Shown: positions 1-6,336, numbered from the stretch's first letter. The stretch: DNA of 12,666 nt from Actinomycetes bacterium (GCA_023389095.1 JAEWFB010000130.1:1-12666), one strand, 5' to 3'. Numbers and translations: made by a program. The notes: a model not told the origin generated them from the sequence alone.

Positions 1-2569
1 CGCCGAGCTTCTGGTAGATGTGCGCGATGTGGGTCTTGGCCGTGTGCAGCGAGATGTACTCCGCCTCGGCGATCTCGGCGTTGGTGAGGTTGGTGGCGAG
101 GTAGCGCAGGATGACGTGCTCGCGCTCCGTGAGCTGCTCGGCCCGTCCCGTGACGTCCTGGCGCTGCCCCGCGGCGATCCGCCCGAGCACCTGGGTCACC
201 GCCGCCGGGTGGGCGGTGCCGTGGCGCAGGTGAGCCTTCACCAGTCCCGGAAGCCGCTCGCCGGCGCCGAGGAAGGGCCCGTAGAGCTCGTCCGGCTCGG
301 CCGCGGCGAGGGCGAGCTCCAGGGAGGCGTGGGCGTCGGGCCTGCCCAGCTCGGCGCGGGCCTCGGCCTCGAGACAGCGGGAGAGGCACTCGACCTGGAC
401 GAGGCTGCCGGTCTGCGGCATCCGGTCCAGCTCGGCGAGGGCCTCGGTGGCAAGCCCCGCCCGCAGGAGCGTCTTCGCCCGGTGGGCCCTCGCCAGGGGG
501 TACTCGGGTTCGGTGGCCGGCTGCGTGGCCAGGGCCACGGCGTCGCGCGTCTTCCCCTCCGCCGCGAGGACCAGCCCCTCCAGCCCGGCGAGCATGGAGG
601 GCCACGCCGGCGCGCTGCGGCCGGACTCGACGAGCGTGCGGATCTGTGTCGCGGCCCGTTTCGCACCGGCGACGTCACCGAGGGCGAGGCAGACCTTCGT
701 CAGGTAGTTCAGGGTGAGGCCGCGCAGCTCCCAGTCGAAGGGCAGCATCATCGACAGCCCTCGCTCGAGCTGGGCCCGTGACTCCTTGAGGTTGGCGCGC
801 CAGTAGTCGAGCCAGCCGAGGAAGACCACGGCAGGGGCCAGCGTCGCCAGCCCGACCCAGCCACGCTCGTCGGCGCGCGCGAGCACGTCCACGGCGAGGT
901 CGCGGACCTCCCCGAGGTGCCCCTCACCGACGGCGGGGAAGCACGACTCGGCCAGCGCCGTCAGCTCGAGGGCGAGCAGTCCGGTGTCGTGGGCGGTGGC
1001 GGCCGAGGACCGCAGCATCTCGAGGGCCGGCTCCGGCTCGGCCTGAAGGCGAGCCTCACCCATGCCGACGAACATCTGCACCGAGGCCAGTACGGCGGGA
1101 CCGGGTCGGTGCTGGCCCCGGTCGAACCGCTCGAGCAGCGCCGCTCCGGGCTCGACCGCCGCGCTCAGGCCCAGTCCGTAGCCGGTGTGGAAGAGCTTGA
1201 CGACGGCCGTGCGGTCCTCGAACTCGGCCTTGGCGTCGTCGGGCAGCAGCGCCGCAACGTCGCCGGCGGCCTCGATCTGCCCGAGGGCGTCGTCCAGCTT
1301 CCCGGCCTGCACGAGGATCAGGGCCCGGGCCAGATGGGTGTCCCCGGAGTAGGACGAGCCCGGCGGGACCTGCTCGACCGCCTCGAGCACCGCATCGACG
1401 CGTCCTTCGAGGAACAGCTCGAGCCACCGGTCGGCGAAGATCTTCGAGGCTCGCTCGCCGTCGCCGGCGGCGACGGCATGTCTGATCGCCGTCGGGGCGT
1501 CGACGGCACTCCACCAGTCCGCGGCCGCCGCGTGCTGCACGGTGGCCCGCTCGGGGTAGTCGGCGACCAGGCGCCGGTGGATGTGGGCGGCGAAGAGCGG
1601 GTGCCAGTAGTACCAGGCCTCCTCGCCGTTGCTGCCGCCCCGGGACAGGAACAGGCCGTCGGCGAGGCACTGCTCGAGCAGCGCCTCCGCGTTGTGCGTC
1701 CCCCGGACGCTGTCGACGAGCGACGGGCAGACGTGCTCGTCGAGGGTGGCGTCGAGCACGAAGTCGCGCAGGTCGTCCGACAGCGAGGCCAGCACCTCCG
1801 TGGCGAGGTACTCCGCCAGCGCCTGGTCACGCCGCAGCTGCGTGGGCACCTGCTTGCGCAGCCCGTACTGGCGCGAGGCGAGGATCGCCATGCGCACCCC
1901 GGCCGGCCACCCGCCGGTGGCACGGTGGATGGCCTTGACCGTCTCCTCGTCGAGGTCCAGGCCGGCCGCCCGCACGGCCTCGGACGTCTCCTCGGGGCTG
2001 AACGCGAGCTGCTCGTGCGTGAGGTAGGACAGCCGGTCGTCCAGCCGCAGCCGCTGCAGCCGCAGCGGGGGCACGACGCGGGCGGCGACGGCGATGCGCA
2101 TGTTGGCCGGGGCCCACCGCAGGATGTGGTCGATGACCTGGATCGAGCCCTTGGCGCCGGTGAGGTCCTGCAGGTCGTCGAGCACGAGCGTCAACGGCAG
2201 CGCCGCGTCGTAGAGCACCTCCAGCAGCGAGTCGACCAGCGTCAGCGGTTCGGCACGCAGGGCGGAGGCCCGCAGCGGCTCCAGGTCGGTGCCCAGCTCC
2301 TCGAGGCCCGACAGGCCCACGGCGGTGACGAGGTCGGAGACGAGCCGTACCGGCGCGCGGTCGGAGTCGTCGACCCCCAACCAGATGGCGGCACCCTTGA
2401 CCTGCTGCCGGCGGGAGGCCGCCGCGAGCAGCGTCGACTTGCCGTAGCCCGCCATGCCCGCGAGCACGACCACCGGCCGGTTGTCGATGAGGGGCACGAG
2501 CCGTGCCCGCTCGATGGTGTGGGCGGACGGCGACGGGATGGTCATTCGCGCGTGACGTGGACCGACCAT
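1..2569 (-). CDS. LuxR-family transcriptional regulator of the MalT/LAL type (STAND ATPase), 3' end cut by window edge
   Basis: This is a large one-component regulator: an N-terminal ATPase switch, a long helical sensor region and a C-terminal DNA-binding domain. About 856 residues are visible. A Walker A motif, GMAGYGKST, lies near residues 38-46. A Walker B-like stretch, LTLVLDDLQDL, lies near residue 125. A long alanine/leucine-rich TPR-like helical region follows. A clear LuxR helix-turn-helix begins with LTEREHVILRYLA near residue 810, and the sequence runs off the window at KLG, so only the last few residues are missing. I chose ATG 2569 because AGGG sits 5 nt upstream; the internal ATG at 2545, in the same frame, has no such site. 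LAL proteins bind an inducer and ATP, oligomerise and activate transcription. The inducer here is unknown. The divergent small-gene group at 2677 is the natural candidate target. Family assignment is firm; target and ligand are inference. Confidence 0.93.
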   Translation of the reverse strand, partial: MVGPRHARMTIPSPSAHTIERARLVPLIDNRPVVVLAGMAGYGKSTLLAAASRRQQVKGAAIWLGVDDSDRAPVRLVSDLVTAVGLSGLEELGTDLEPLRASALRAEPLTLVDSLLEVLYDAALPLTLVLDDLQDLTGAKGSIQVIDHILRWAPANMRIAVAARVVPPLRLQRLRLDDRLSYLTHEQLAFSPEETSEAVRAAGLDLDEETVKAIHRATGGWPAGVRMAILASRQYGLRKQVPTQLRRDQALAEYLATEVLASLSDDLRDFVLDATLDEHVCPSLVDSVRGTHNAEALLEQCLADGLFLSRGGSNGEEAWYYWHPLFAAHIHRRLVADYPERATVQHAAAADWWSAVDAPTAIRHAVAAGDGERASKIFADRWLELFLEGRVDAVLEAVEQVPPGSSYSGDTHLARALILVQAGKLDDALGQIEAAGDVAALLPDDAKAEFEDRTAVVKLFHTGYGLGLSAAVEPGAALLERFDRGQHRPGPAVLASVQMFVGMGEARLQAEPEPALEMLRSSAATAHDTGLLALELTALAESCFPAVGEGHLGEVRDLAVDVLARADERGWVGLATLAPAVVFLGWLDYWRANLKESRAQLERGLSMMLPFDWELRGLTLNYLTKVCLALGDVAGAKRAATQIRTLVESGRSAPAWPSMLAGLEGLVLAAEGKTRDAVALATQPATEPEYPLARAHRAKTLLRAGLATEALAELDRMPQTGSLVQVECLSRCLEAEARAELGRPDAHASLELALAAAEPDELYGPFLGAGERLPGLVKAHLRHGTAHPAAVTQVLGRIAAGQRQDVTGRAEQLTEREHVILRYLATNLTNAEIAEAEYISLHTAKTHIAHIYQKLG

Positions 2570-2609
2570 GTCATCCCTGAGGGTGGATGTGTGGAGGGGT
2601 TGGTATCTG

Positions 2610-2624
2610 CGAGCGTAACGCTCG
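2610..2624. promoter_or_regulatory. 15-bp palindrome in divergent spacer, candidate operator
   Basis: CGAGCGT and ACGCTCG form perfect 7-bp arms around a single central A. The site lies in the 107-bp spacer between the regulator start (2569, minus) and the small-protein start (2677, plus). LuxR-type HTH dimers bind such dyads, so autoregulation or control of the divergent group is plausible. On the minus strand the centre also reads TACGCT, which fits an actinobacterial -10 hexamer. No matching -35 is visible for either direction. Operator function is inference from position and symmetry only. Confidence 0.4.
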
Positions 2625-2676
2625 GCAATGGCACCCGTGCCGCGTTTCAGGGGAATCCCGGATGTGAGGCAGGTCG

Positions 2677-2910
2677 ATGCAGAGGTACGAGATCGTCCTG
2701 GACGGAGAGCTCACCGCGGACCTGCCCGACCTCGGTTCACCCGTGCGTCGACGAGACAGCGGGCAGGCCACCATCCTGTCCGTGTCGGCCCACGACCCCG
2801 AGGCGCTCGGACGGACCCTCGACCTGCTGGAGTCGCTGGGGATCGGGGTGACCGCCATCCACACGGTGTCCGACTCAGGCACCGACCAGGACGCCGCGGA
2901 CCCGGCCTGA
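2677..2910 (+). CDS. Small conserved-looking hypothetical protein (77 aa)
   Basis: A 77-residue soluble acidic protein with no signal peptide or membrane segment. It starts MQRYEIVLDGEL, has a short charged linker (VRRRDSG), then ATILSVSAHDPEALGRTLDLLESLGIGVTAIHTV. This looks like a compact alpha/beta fold: two strands, a helix near residues 41-54, and a final strand. The strand-helix-strand half resembles small actinobacterial proteins found beside regulators, but I cannot name a family. A GAGG lies 7 nt before the ATG and an AGG 3 nt before it, which supports this start. Strong GC3 and its place between the divergent regulator and the DUF6325-like gene argue that it is real. It may be the first gene of the regulated group, although a 132-bp gap separates it from the next gene. 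Function unknown. Confidence 0.72.
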   Translation: MQRYEIVLDGELTADLPDLGSPVRRRDSGQATILSVSAHDPEALGRTLDLLESLGIGVTAIHTVSDSGTDQDAADPA

Positions 2911-3042
2911 GGGCCACAGGCCGACACCTCGAGGTCACCTCGGCGGTGCGGCCCGGGCCACTCATCCTCGACGGGCGATGCGCAGGATGCGTGCTGCGGC
3001 GAGGGTCGGTGTATCGCAGGCCAGCCGTCAAGGAGGCAGAAC
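2911..3042. other. 132-bp intergenic gap with a short palindrome
   Basis: No coding potential is visible. A 13-bp palindrome (CGAGGT-C-ACCTCG) occupies 2930-2942, shortly after the stop codon of the small gene. It could be a weak hairpin or a protein-binding site. No convincing -10/-35 pair is visible, so it is undecided whether the DUF6325-like gene has its own promoter or is read through from upstream. Confidence 0.35.
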
Positions 3043-3540
3043 ATGAGTGTCAACGTCGACGTGGGACCCATCGACTTTCTCGCGCTCGAGTTTCCCGGTG
3101 CCCGGATCACCGGGGAGGGGATGGCCATTCTCGTCGACCTCGTCGACCGCGGCATCATCCGGATCCTCGACATGAAGGCGCTGGTCCGCGCCGGGGACGG
3201 GACCGTGACGGCCGTCGCGATCACCGACCTCGACGGCGACGGGACCCTCGACCTCGCCGTCTTCGAGGGCATCGAGTCCGACCTGCTCGACGAGGAGGAC
3301 CTGGCCCAGGCCGCCGACCTGCTCGAGCCCGGCAATGCCGCCGCGGTGCTCGTGTACGAGAACACCTGGGCGGGCCCGTTCGTGTCGGCCATGCGTCGCG
3401 CCGGTGCCGAGGTCGTGGCCAGCATGCGCATCCCCGCAGACGTGGTCGTCGCCCGGCTCGAGGAGCTCGAGGCCGCCCGTTCGGAAGCGTCAGGCGGCTC
3501 GGAGGAGCCGGTCCAGGCCGCGGGCAGCGCACCCGCGTGA
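3043..3540 (+). CDS. DUF6325-like family protein with an FG-GAP-like acidic loop
   Basis: A 165-aa acidic cytoplasmic protein. The opening GPIDFLALEFPG, the central helix MAILVDLVDRGIIRILDMKAL and the later AAAVLVYENTWAGPFVSAMRRAGAEVVASMRIP match what I remember of the actinobacterial DUF6325 family (alpha/beta, function unknown). The name is from memory, not a search. Residues 62-70 read DLDGDGTLD followed by LAV, a close match to the calcium-binding loop of FG-GAP/VCBS repeats and of EF-hand-like loops. The last about 20 residues are low-complexity (Ser/Glu/Ala/Gly) and probably disordered. AAGGAGG lies 6 nt before the ATG, an excellent ribosome site. It sits 34 bp upstream of the SHOCT gene, so the two are probably cotranscribed. 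Biochemical role unknown. Confidence 0.85.
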   Translation: MSVNVDVGPIDFLALEFPGARITGEGMAILVDLVDRGIIRILDMKALVRAGDGTVTAVAITDLDGDGTLDLAVFEGIESDLLDEEDLAQAADLLEPGNAAAVLVYENTWAGPFVSAMRRAGAEVVASMRIPADVVVARLEELEAARSEASGGSEEPVQAAGSAPA

Positions 3541-3574
3541 GCCAGCACGTCGAGCCAGAGCAGAGGAGCACACG

Positions 3575-3901
3575 ATGGGACTGATCGGTGGAATGGCCCG
3601 GACGGCGGTCGTGGCCGGCACGGCGACAGCGGTGTCGAACCGCGTGTCGCGCCGCCAGGCAGGGCGGTGGGCCGCCCAGGAGCAGCAGGCGGCGCCGCCG
3701 CCCCCGCAGTACGCAGAACCGCAGTACGCGCAACCCCAGTACGCCGCGCCCCCGCCTCCGCCGCCTCCGCCGCCGGCGCCGGCCGAGCCGGACGCGGACG
3801 CCGACCTGGCGCGGCTCCAGCAGCTCGGTGAGCTGCGCGCCTCCGGGGTGCTGACGGAGCAGGAGTTCCAGGCCCAGAAGGCTCGGATCCTGGGGCTCTA
3901 G
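3575..3901 (+). CDS. SHOCT-domain protein with proline-rich linker
   Basis: A 108-aa protein in three parts. The N-terminus, MGLIGGMARTAVVAGTATAVSNRVSRR, is Gly/Ala/Val-rich, weakly hydrophobic and ends basic. The middle linker has three PQYA/E-type repeats and a run of nine prolines (about residues 41-70). The C-terminus is a SHOCT domain, with LARLQQLGELRASGVLTEQEFQAQKARIL at the very end. SHOCT domains are short C-terminal modules thought to mediate oligomerisation or partner binding, often in membrane-associated actinobacterial proteins. The start is set by AGAGGAG shortly before the ATG. Longer in-frame extensions upstream overlap the DUF6325-like gene and are not credible. It follows that gene by 34 bp and is followed by a strong hairpin, so it is the last gene of the unit. 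SHOCT assignment is firm; role unknown. Confidence 0.9.
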   Translation: MGLIGGMARTAVVAGTATAVSNRVSRRQAGRWAAQEQQAAPPPPQYAEPQYAQPQYAAPPPPPPPPPAPAEPDADADLARLQQLGELRASGVLTEQEFQAQKARILGL

Positions 3902-3920
3902 GGGGAGGGGCGCAACGCCC

Positions 3921-3951
3921 GCGAGCCGCGCCGCACGGCGGCGCGGCTCGC
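3921..3951 (+). terminator. Strong hairpin terminator after the SHOCT gene
   Basis: A perfect 14-bp GC-rich stem (3921-3934 with 3938-3951) has a 3-nt ACG loop and lies 20 bp after the SHOCT stop codon. No T tract follows, which is common for actinobacterial hairpin terminators. Likely end of the 2677-3901 transcript. Confidence 0.75.
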
Positions 3952-4032
3952 ACCCGTGTGCCGGCCGGGGGCGGCGTCCGGGCCCGCGTCCGGGCCGGCG
4001 TCGGGCGACGAGTCGGGTCGTGGCAGCGCCGA

Positions 4033-4058
4033 GCCCCGCCGCCGAACGGCGGCGGGGC
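4033..4058 (-). terminator. Hairpin terminator of the amidotransferase gene
   Basis: A perfect 11-bp stem (GCCCCGCCGCC, 4033-4043, with 4048-4058) and a GAAC loop lie 40 bp beyond the stop of the minus-strand amidotransferase gene. There is no T tract on that side. With the hairpin at 3921 it separates the two convergent units. It would probably work in either direction. Confidence 0.65.
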
Positions 4059-4098
4059 CCAGGCGAGGTCCGGGAGTGAGGGTTGACCGGGGAGCAGC

Positions 4099-4941
4099 TC
4101 AGGCGACGAACGCCGGGCGGATGGGCGCGAAGTCGCGCAGCTCGTCCTCACCGGGCTGGATGATCCCGCAGGAGGACTCCGGCACCTCGCGCCAGGCGCC
4201 GGGCAGGTCGCGGATCGGCTCCGACACGACGAACCGCGTCTCGTCGCCCAGCCTGCGGAGGACCTCCAGCTCCGGGTGCAGCTCGCGCAGCTGGGCCACG
4301 TTGGTGGAGTGGAACAGGGTCCGGCTCTGGTGCATCGAGGAGTAGCGGAACGCCCACACGGACCGGCCGTCGGAGGTGGCCATCGTGGCCTGCACGGGGT
4401 CGGCGACGCCGTGCTGTTCCGCGACGTGCTCGACGAGTCCCACGGCCTTGGCGACGGCCGTGATGGGGTCGTCCTCGAGACCGAACGTCAGGGCGAGGAA
4501 AAAGAGGGCCTCGGAGTCGGTCGACCCCTCGACGTCGGGGTAGAGGGACGGGTCGACGGCGAACATGAGGTCGCGCTTGAGCTCGTGGAAGCCGAAGACG
4601 GCGCCGTTGTGCATCCACAGCCGGTTGCCGTGCCGGAAGGGGTGGCAGTTGCTGCGCTGCACCGGGGTCCCGGTCGAGGCACGCACGTGCGCGAAGAGCA
4701 GGCCGGTGCGTACCTGCCGGGTCAGCTCCCGGAGGTTCCGGTCGTTCCACGCCGGCTCGACGCTCTTGAAGATCGCCGGCACCGGGCCTTCGCCGTACCA
4801 GCCGATCCCGAAGCCGTCACCGTTGGTGGTGGTGGCCCCCATCGTCGAGTGGAGGCTCTGCTCGATGAGCGAGTGCTCCGGCTTGAACAGCAGGTCCTCC
4901 GCGAGGACCGGGTCTCCCGAGTACACCATCCAGCGGCACAT
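4099..4941 (-). CDS. Orphan class II glutamine amidotransferase (YafJ/GATase_4-like)
   Basis: A 280-aa protein consisting essentially of one N-terminal-nucleophile glutaminase domain, which hydrolyses glutamine and delivers ammonia to an acceptor. Starting at ATG 4941 puts the catalytic Cys at position 2 (MCRWMVYSG), as the family requires after Met removal. A TTG four codons upstream would bury it. Further family motifs are NGDGFGIGWYG (near residues 40-50), FAHVRAST, NCHPF, the oxyanion-hole segment WMHNGAVFGF, and STDSEALFF. No synthase domain is fused, so the acceptor is unknown. EgtC of ergothioneine synthesis is related, but no egt genes are nearby. No clear Shine-Dalgarno is seen; TTGGAT lies 6 nt before the ATG and could be a poor leaderless -10. 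It converges on the SHOCT unit. Confidence 0.92.
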   Translation of the reverse strand: MCRWMVYSGDPVLAEDLLFKPEHSLIEQSLHSTMGATTTNGDGFGIGWYGEGPVPAIFKSVEPAWNDRNLRELTRQVRTGLLFAHVRASTGTPVQRSNCHPFRHGNRLWMHNGAVFGFHELKRDLMFAVDPSLYPDVEGSTDSEALFFLALTFGLEDDPITAVAKAVGLVEHVAEQHGVADPVQATMATSDGRSVWAFRYSSMHQSRTLFHSTNVAQLRELHPELEVLRRLGDETRFVVSEPIRDLPGAWREVPESSCGIIQPGEDELRDFAPIRPAFVA

Positions 4942-5085
4942 GCGTTCATCCAACCCGCGGCGACCGGGACGATCATCACTCCCGAGGGATGAGCCCGCCG
5001 ACCCGCGGGCTGATGTGGAGAGGCCGCCGATCCGTCACGTGGACAGACGTTTTCGGGGCGTTTCGCCCTCCGGTCGGTCGTCCGC

Positions 5086-5091
5086 TATCGT
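5086..5091 (+). promoter_or_regulatory. Candidate -10 box of tRNA-Gly
   Basis: TATCGT lies 43 bp upstream of the tRNA 5' end. The tRNA-Val gene in this window has a similar TATTGT at almost the same distance (41 bp). No good -35 is visible. The paired spacing is the main support. Confidence 0.35.
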
Positions 5092-5134
5092 CTACCTCGC
5101 ACCTGCACGGGGCGCTACCCTGCCAGGTCTGCAG

Positions 5135-5207
5135 GCGGACGTAGCTCAGTTGGTAGAGCGCAACCTTGCCAAGGTTGAGGTCGCCGGTTCGAGCCCGGTC
5201 GTCCGCT
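5135..5207 (+). tRNA. tRNA-Gly (anticodon GCC)
   Basis: A full cloverleaf of 73 nt. The acceptor GCGGACG pairs with CGTCCGC. The D arm is GCTC/GAGC with AGTTGGTA. The anticodon stem is CAACC/GGTTG around loop TTGCCAA, giving anticodon GCC, which reads GGC/GGT. The T arm has the invariant TTCGAGC loop. The discriminator base is T. CCA is not encoded (the DNA continues CCG), so CCA must be added after transcription. It is a single tRNA with its own terminator starting 4 bp downstream. Confidence 0.97.
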
Positions 5208-5211
5208 CCGT

Positions 5212-5250
5212 CGGAAGGGCCCGTCGACCCCACGTCGACGGGCCCTTCCG
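5212..5250 (+). terminator. Terminator of tRNA-Gly, perfect 17-bp stem
   Basis: The arms 5212-5228 and 5234-5250 (CGGAAGGGCCCGTCGAC and its complement) pair without a mismatch around a CCCAC loop, 4 bp after the tRNA. No T tract follows. A 10-bp perfect palindrome, CACGTACGTG, follows directly at 5251-5260. The stem isolates the tRNA from the polymerase gene downstream. Confidence 0.8.
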
Positions 5251-5284
5251 CACGTACGTGGGCCGGTGCCACCTGCGGGTTCCG

Positions 5285-5290
5285 TAGGCT
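5285..5290 (+). promoter_or_regulatory. -10 box for leaderless LigD-type polymerase transcript
   Basis: TAGGCT ends 7 nt before ATG 5298, the spacing at which actinobacterial -10 elements (TAnnnT) start transcription at the first base of the start codon. There is no Shine-Dalgarno sequence before the ATG, consistent with a leaderless mRNA. No -35 is recognisable. Confidence 0.6.
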
Positions 5291-5297
5291 GTCGGGC

Positions 5298-6269
5298 ATG
5301 GCTGCGTCGAGCAAGGCCCCCGCCGTGGAGCTCGAGGTCGGCGACCACACGGTGCGCCTCTCGAGTCCCGACCGCGTCTACTTCTCCGAACGCGGGGAGA
5401 CCAAGCTCGACCTCGTGCAGTACTACCTCTCGGTCGGTCCCGGGATCGTCAACGCCCTGCGCGAACGACCCTGCATGCTGCACCGCTTCCCCAAGGGCGT
5501 CGACGGCCAGAAGGTCCACCAGAAGCGCCTGCCCGCGGGCGCCCCGCCATGGGTCGAGACGGTGCGCCTGCACTTCCCGCGCTACGGCCTGCACGCCGAC
5601 GAGCTGTGCGTCACGAAGCTCGCCGACGTCATCTGGGCCGTGCAGATGTCGACGGTCGAGTTCCACCCGTGGAACAGCCGGCGCGCCGACACCGAGAAGC
5701 CCGACGAGTGGCGCATCGACCTCGACCCGATGCCGGAGTGCGGCTTCGGCACCGTGCGGCGTGCGGCCGCCACGGTGCACGAGATCCTCGACGAGCTCGG
5801 CGCCGTCGGCTGGCCCAAGACCTCCGGCGGCAAGGGGATGCACGTCTACGTGCGGATCGAGCCCCGCTGGGGCTTCAAGGACGTCCGACGCGGCGCCCTC
5901 GCGTTCGCCCGCGAGGTGGAGCGCCGCCTGCCCGACGAGGTCACGACGACGTGGTGGCGCCGGGACCGGGCTCCGAGCGACCTCTTCGTCGACTACAACC
6001 AGAACGCGCGGGACCACACCATCGCCGCCGCCTACAGCGTCCGCGGCACGCCGCACGGCACCGTGTCGGCGCCGGTCCGCTGGGACGAGGTGGCCGACGT
6101 CGAGCCCCCCGACCTCACCATCGCGACGATGCCGGCGCGCTTCGCCCAGCTCGGCGACCTCCACGCGGGCATCGACGACGCCGTCTTCGACTTCACGCCG
6201 CTGCTCGAGTGGGCCGACCGCGACGAGCGAGACGGAGCCGGCGTCCCACCGGAGCCGGAGGACGCCTGA
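5298..6269 (+). CDS. Stand-alone LigD-type polymerase/primase domain protein (AEP superfamily)
   Basis: A 323-aa protein equal to the polymerase domain of the NHEJ enzyme LigD, without ligase or nuclease domains. Such enzymes add nucleotides, often ribonucleotides, and fill gaps at broken DNA ends. All three catalytic motifs are present: IDLDPMP with metal-binding Asp141 and Asp143; SGGKGMH (176-182) with His182; and DLFVDYNQNARDHT with Asp232. The N-terminal part (SSPDRVYFSERGETKLDLVQYY) and HRFPKGVDG are also typical. Mycobacteria carry stand-alone paralogues of this kind (PolD1/PolD2 class), so it may act in base-excision or stress repair independent of LigD. ATG 5298 is chosen because the domain starts just after it and a -10 box lies 7 nt upstream. 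No ku or ligase gene is in view. It precedes the peroxidase gene by about 115 bp. Confidence 0.93.
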   Translation: MAASSKAPAVELEVGDHTVRLSSPDRVYFSERGETKLDLVQYYLSVGPGIVNALRERPCMLHRFPKGVDGQKVHQKRLPAGAPPWVETVRLHFPRYGLHADELCVTKLADVIWAVQMSTVEFHPWNSRRADTEKPDEWRIDLDPMPECGFGTVRRAAATVHEILDELGAVGWPKTSGGKGMHVYVRIEPRWGFKDVRRGALAFAREVERRLPDEVTTTWWRRDRAPSDLFVDYNQNARDHTIAAAYSVRGTPHGTVSAPVRWDEVADVEPPDLTIATMPARFAQLGDLHAGIDDAVFDFTPLLEWADRDERDGAGVPPEPEDA

Positions 6270-6304
6270 GACCAGACCGATCGGGGCGCCGCTCCGAACC
6301 CGAC

Positions 6305-6336
6305 ACACCGGCACACCGGCACACCGGCACACCGGC
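6305..6336. repeat. Four perfect tandem copies of octamer ACACCGGC
   Basis: Four head-to-tail 8-bp units occupy these 32 bp. Degenerate copies (ACAC, CACACCAGC) flank them on both sides. The array lies between the polymerase stop codon and the peroxidase start, about 50 bp upstream of that start. It may be a replication-slippage product. An effect on expression of the peroxidase gene is possible but not shown. Confidence 0.85.

Noticed and set aside
917..2851. Long plus-strand open frame of 644 codons
   Set aside because: It is antisense to the LuxR/LAL regulator, whose Walker and HTH motifs are clear. The translation is low-complexity Gly/Arg/Val/Gln typical of a shadow frame in GC-rich DNA.
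2571..4151. Minus-strand open frame of 526 codons
   Set aside because: It is antisense to three genes with good ribosome sites and spans a terminator hairpin. The composition is Arg/Pro/Ser/Ala-rich with no recognisable domain.
5135..5260. tRNA-Gly as a mobile-element attachment site
   Set aside because: No integrase, no duplicate of the tRNA 3' end and no change in composition downstream. The long inverted repeat is better explained as a terminator.
6305..6336. Possible CRISPR or direct-repeat locus
   Set aside because: The units are 8 bp and contiguous with no spacers, and no cas gene is present.
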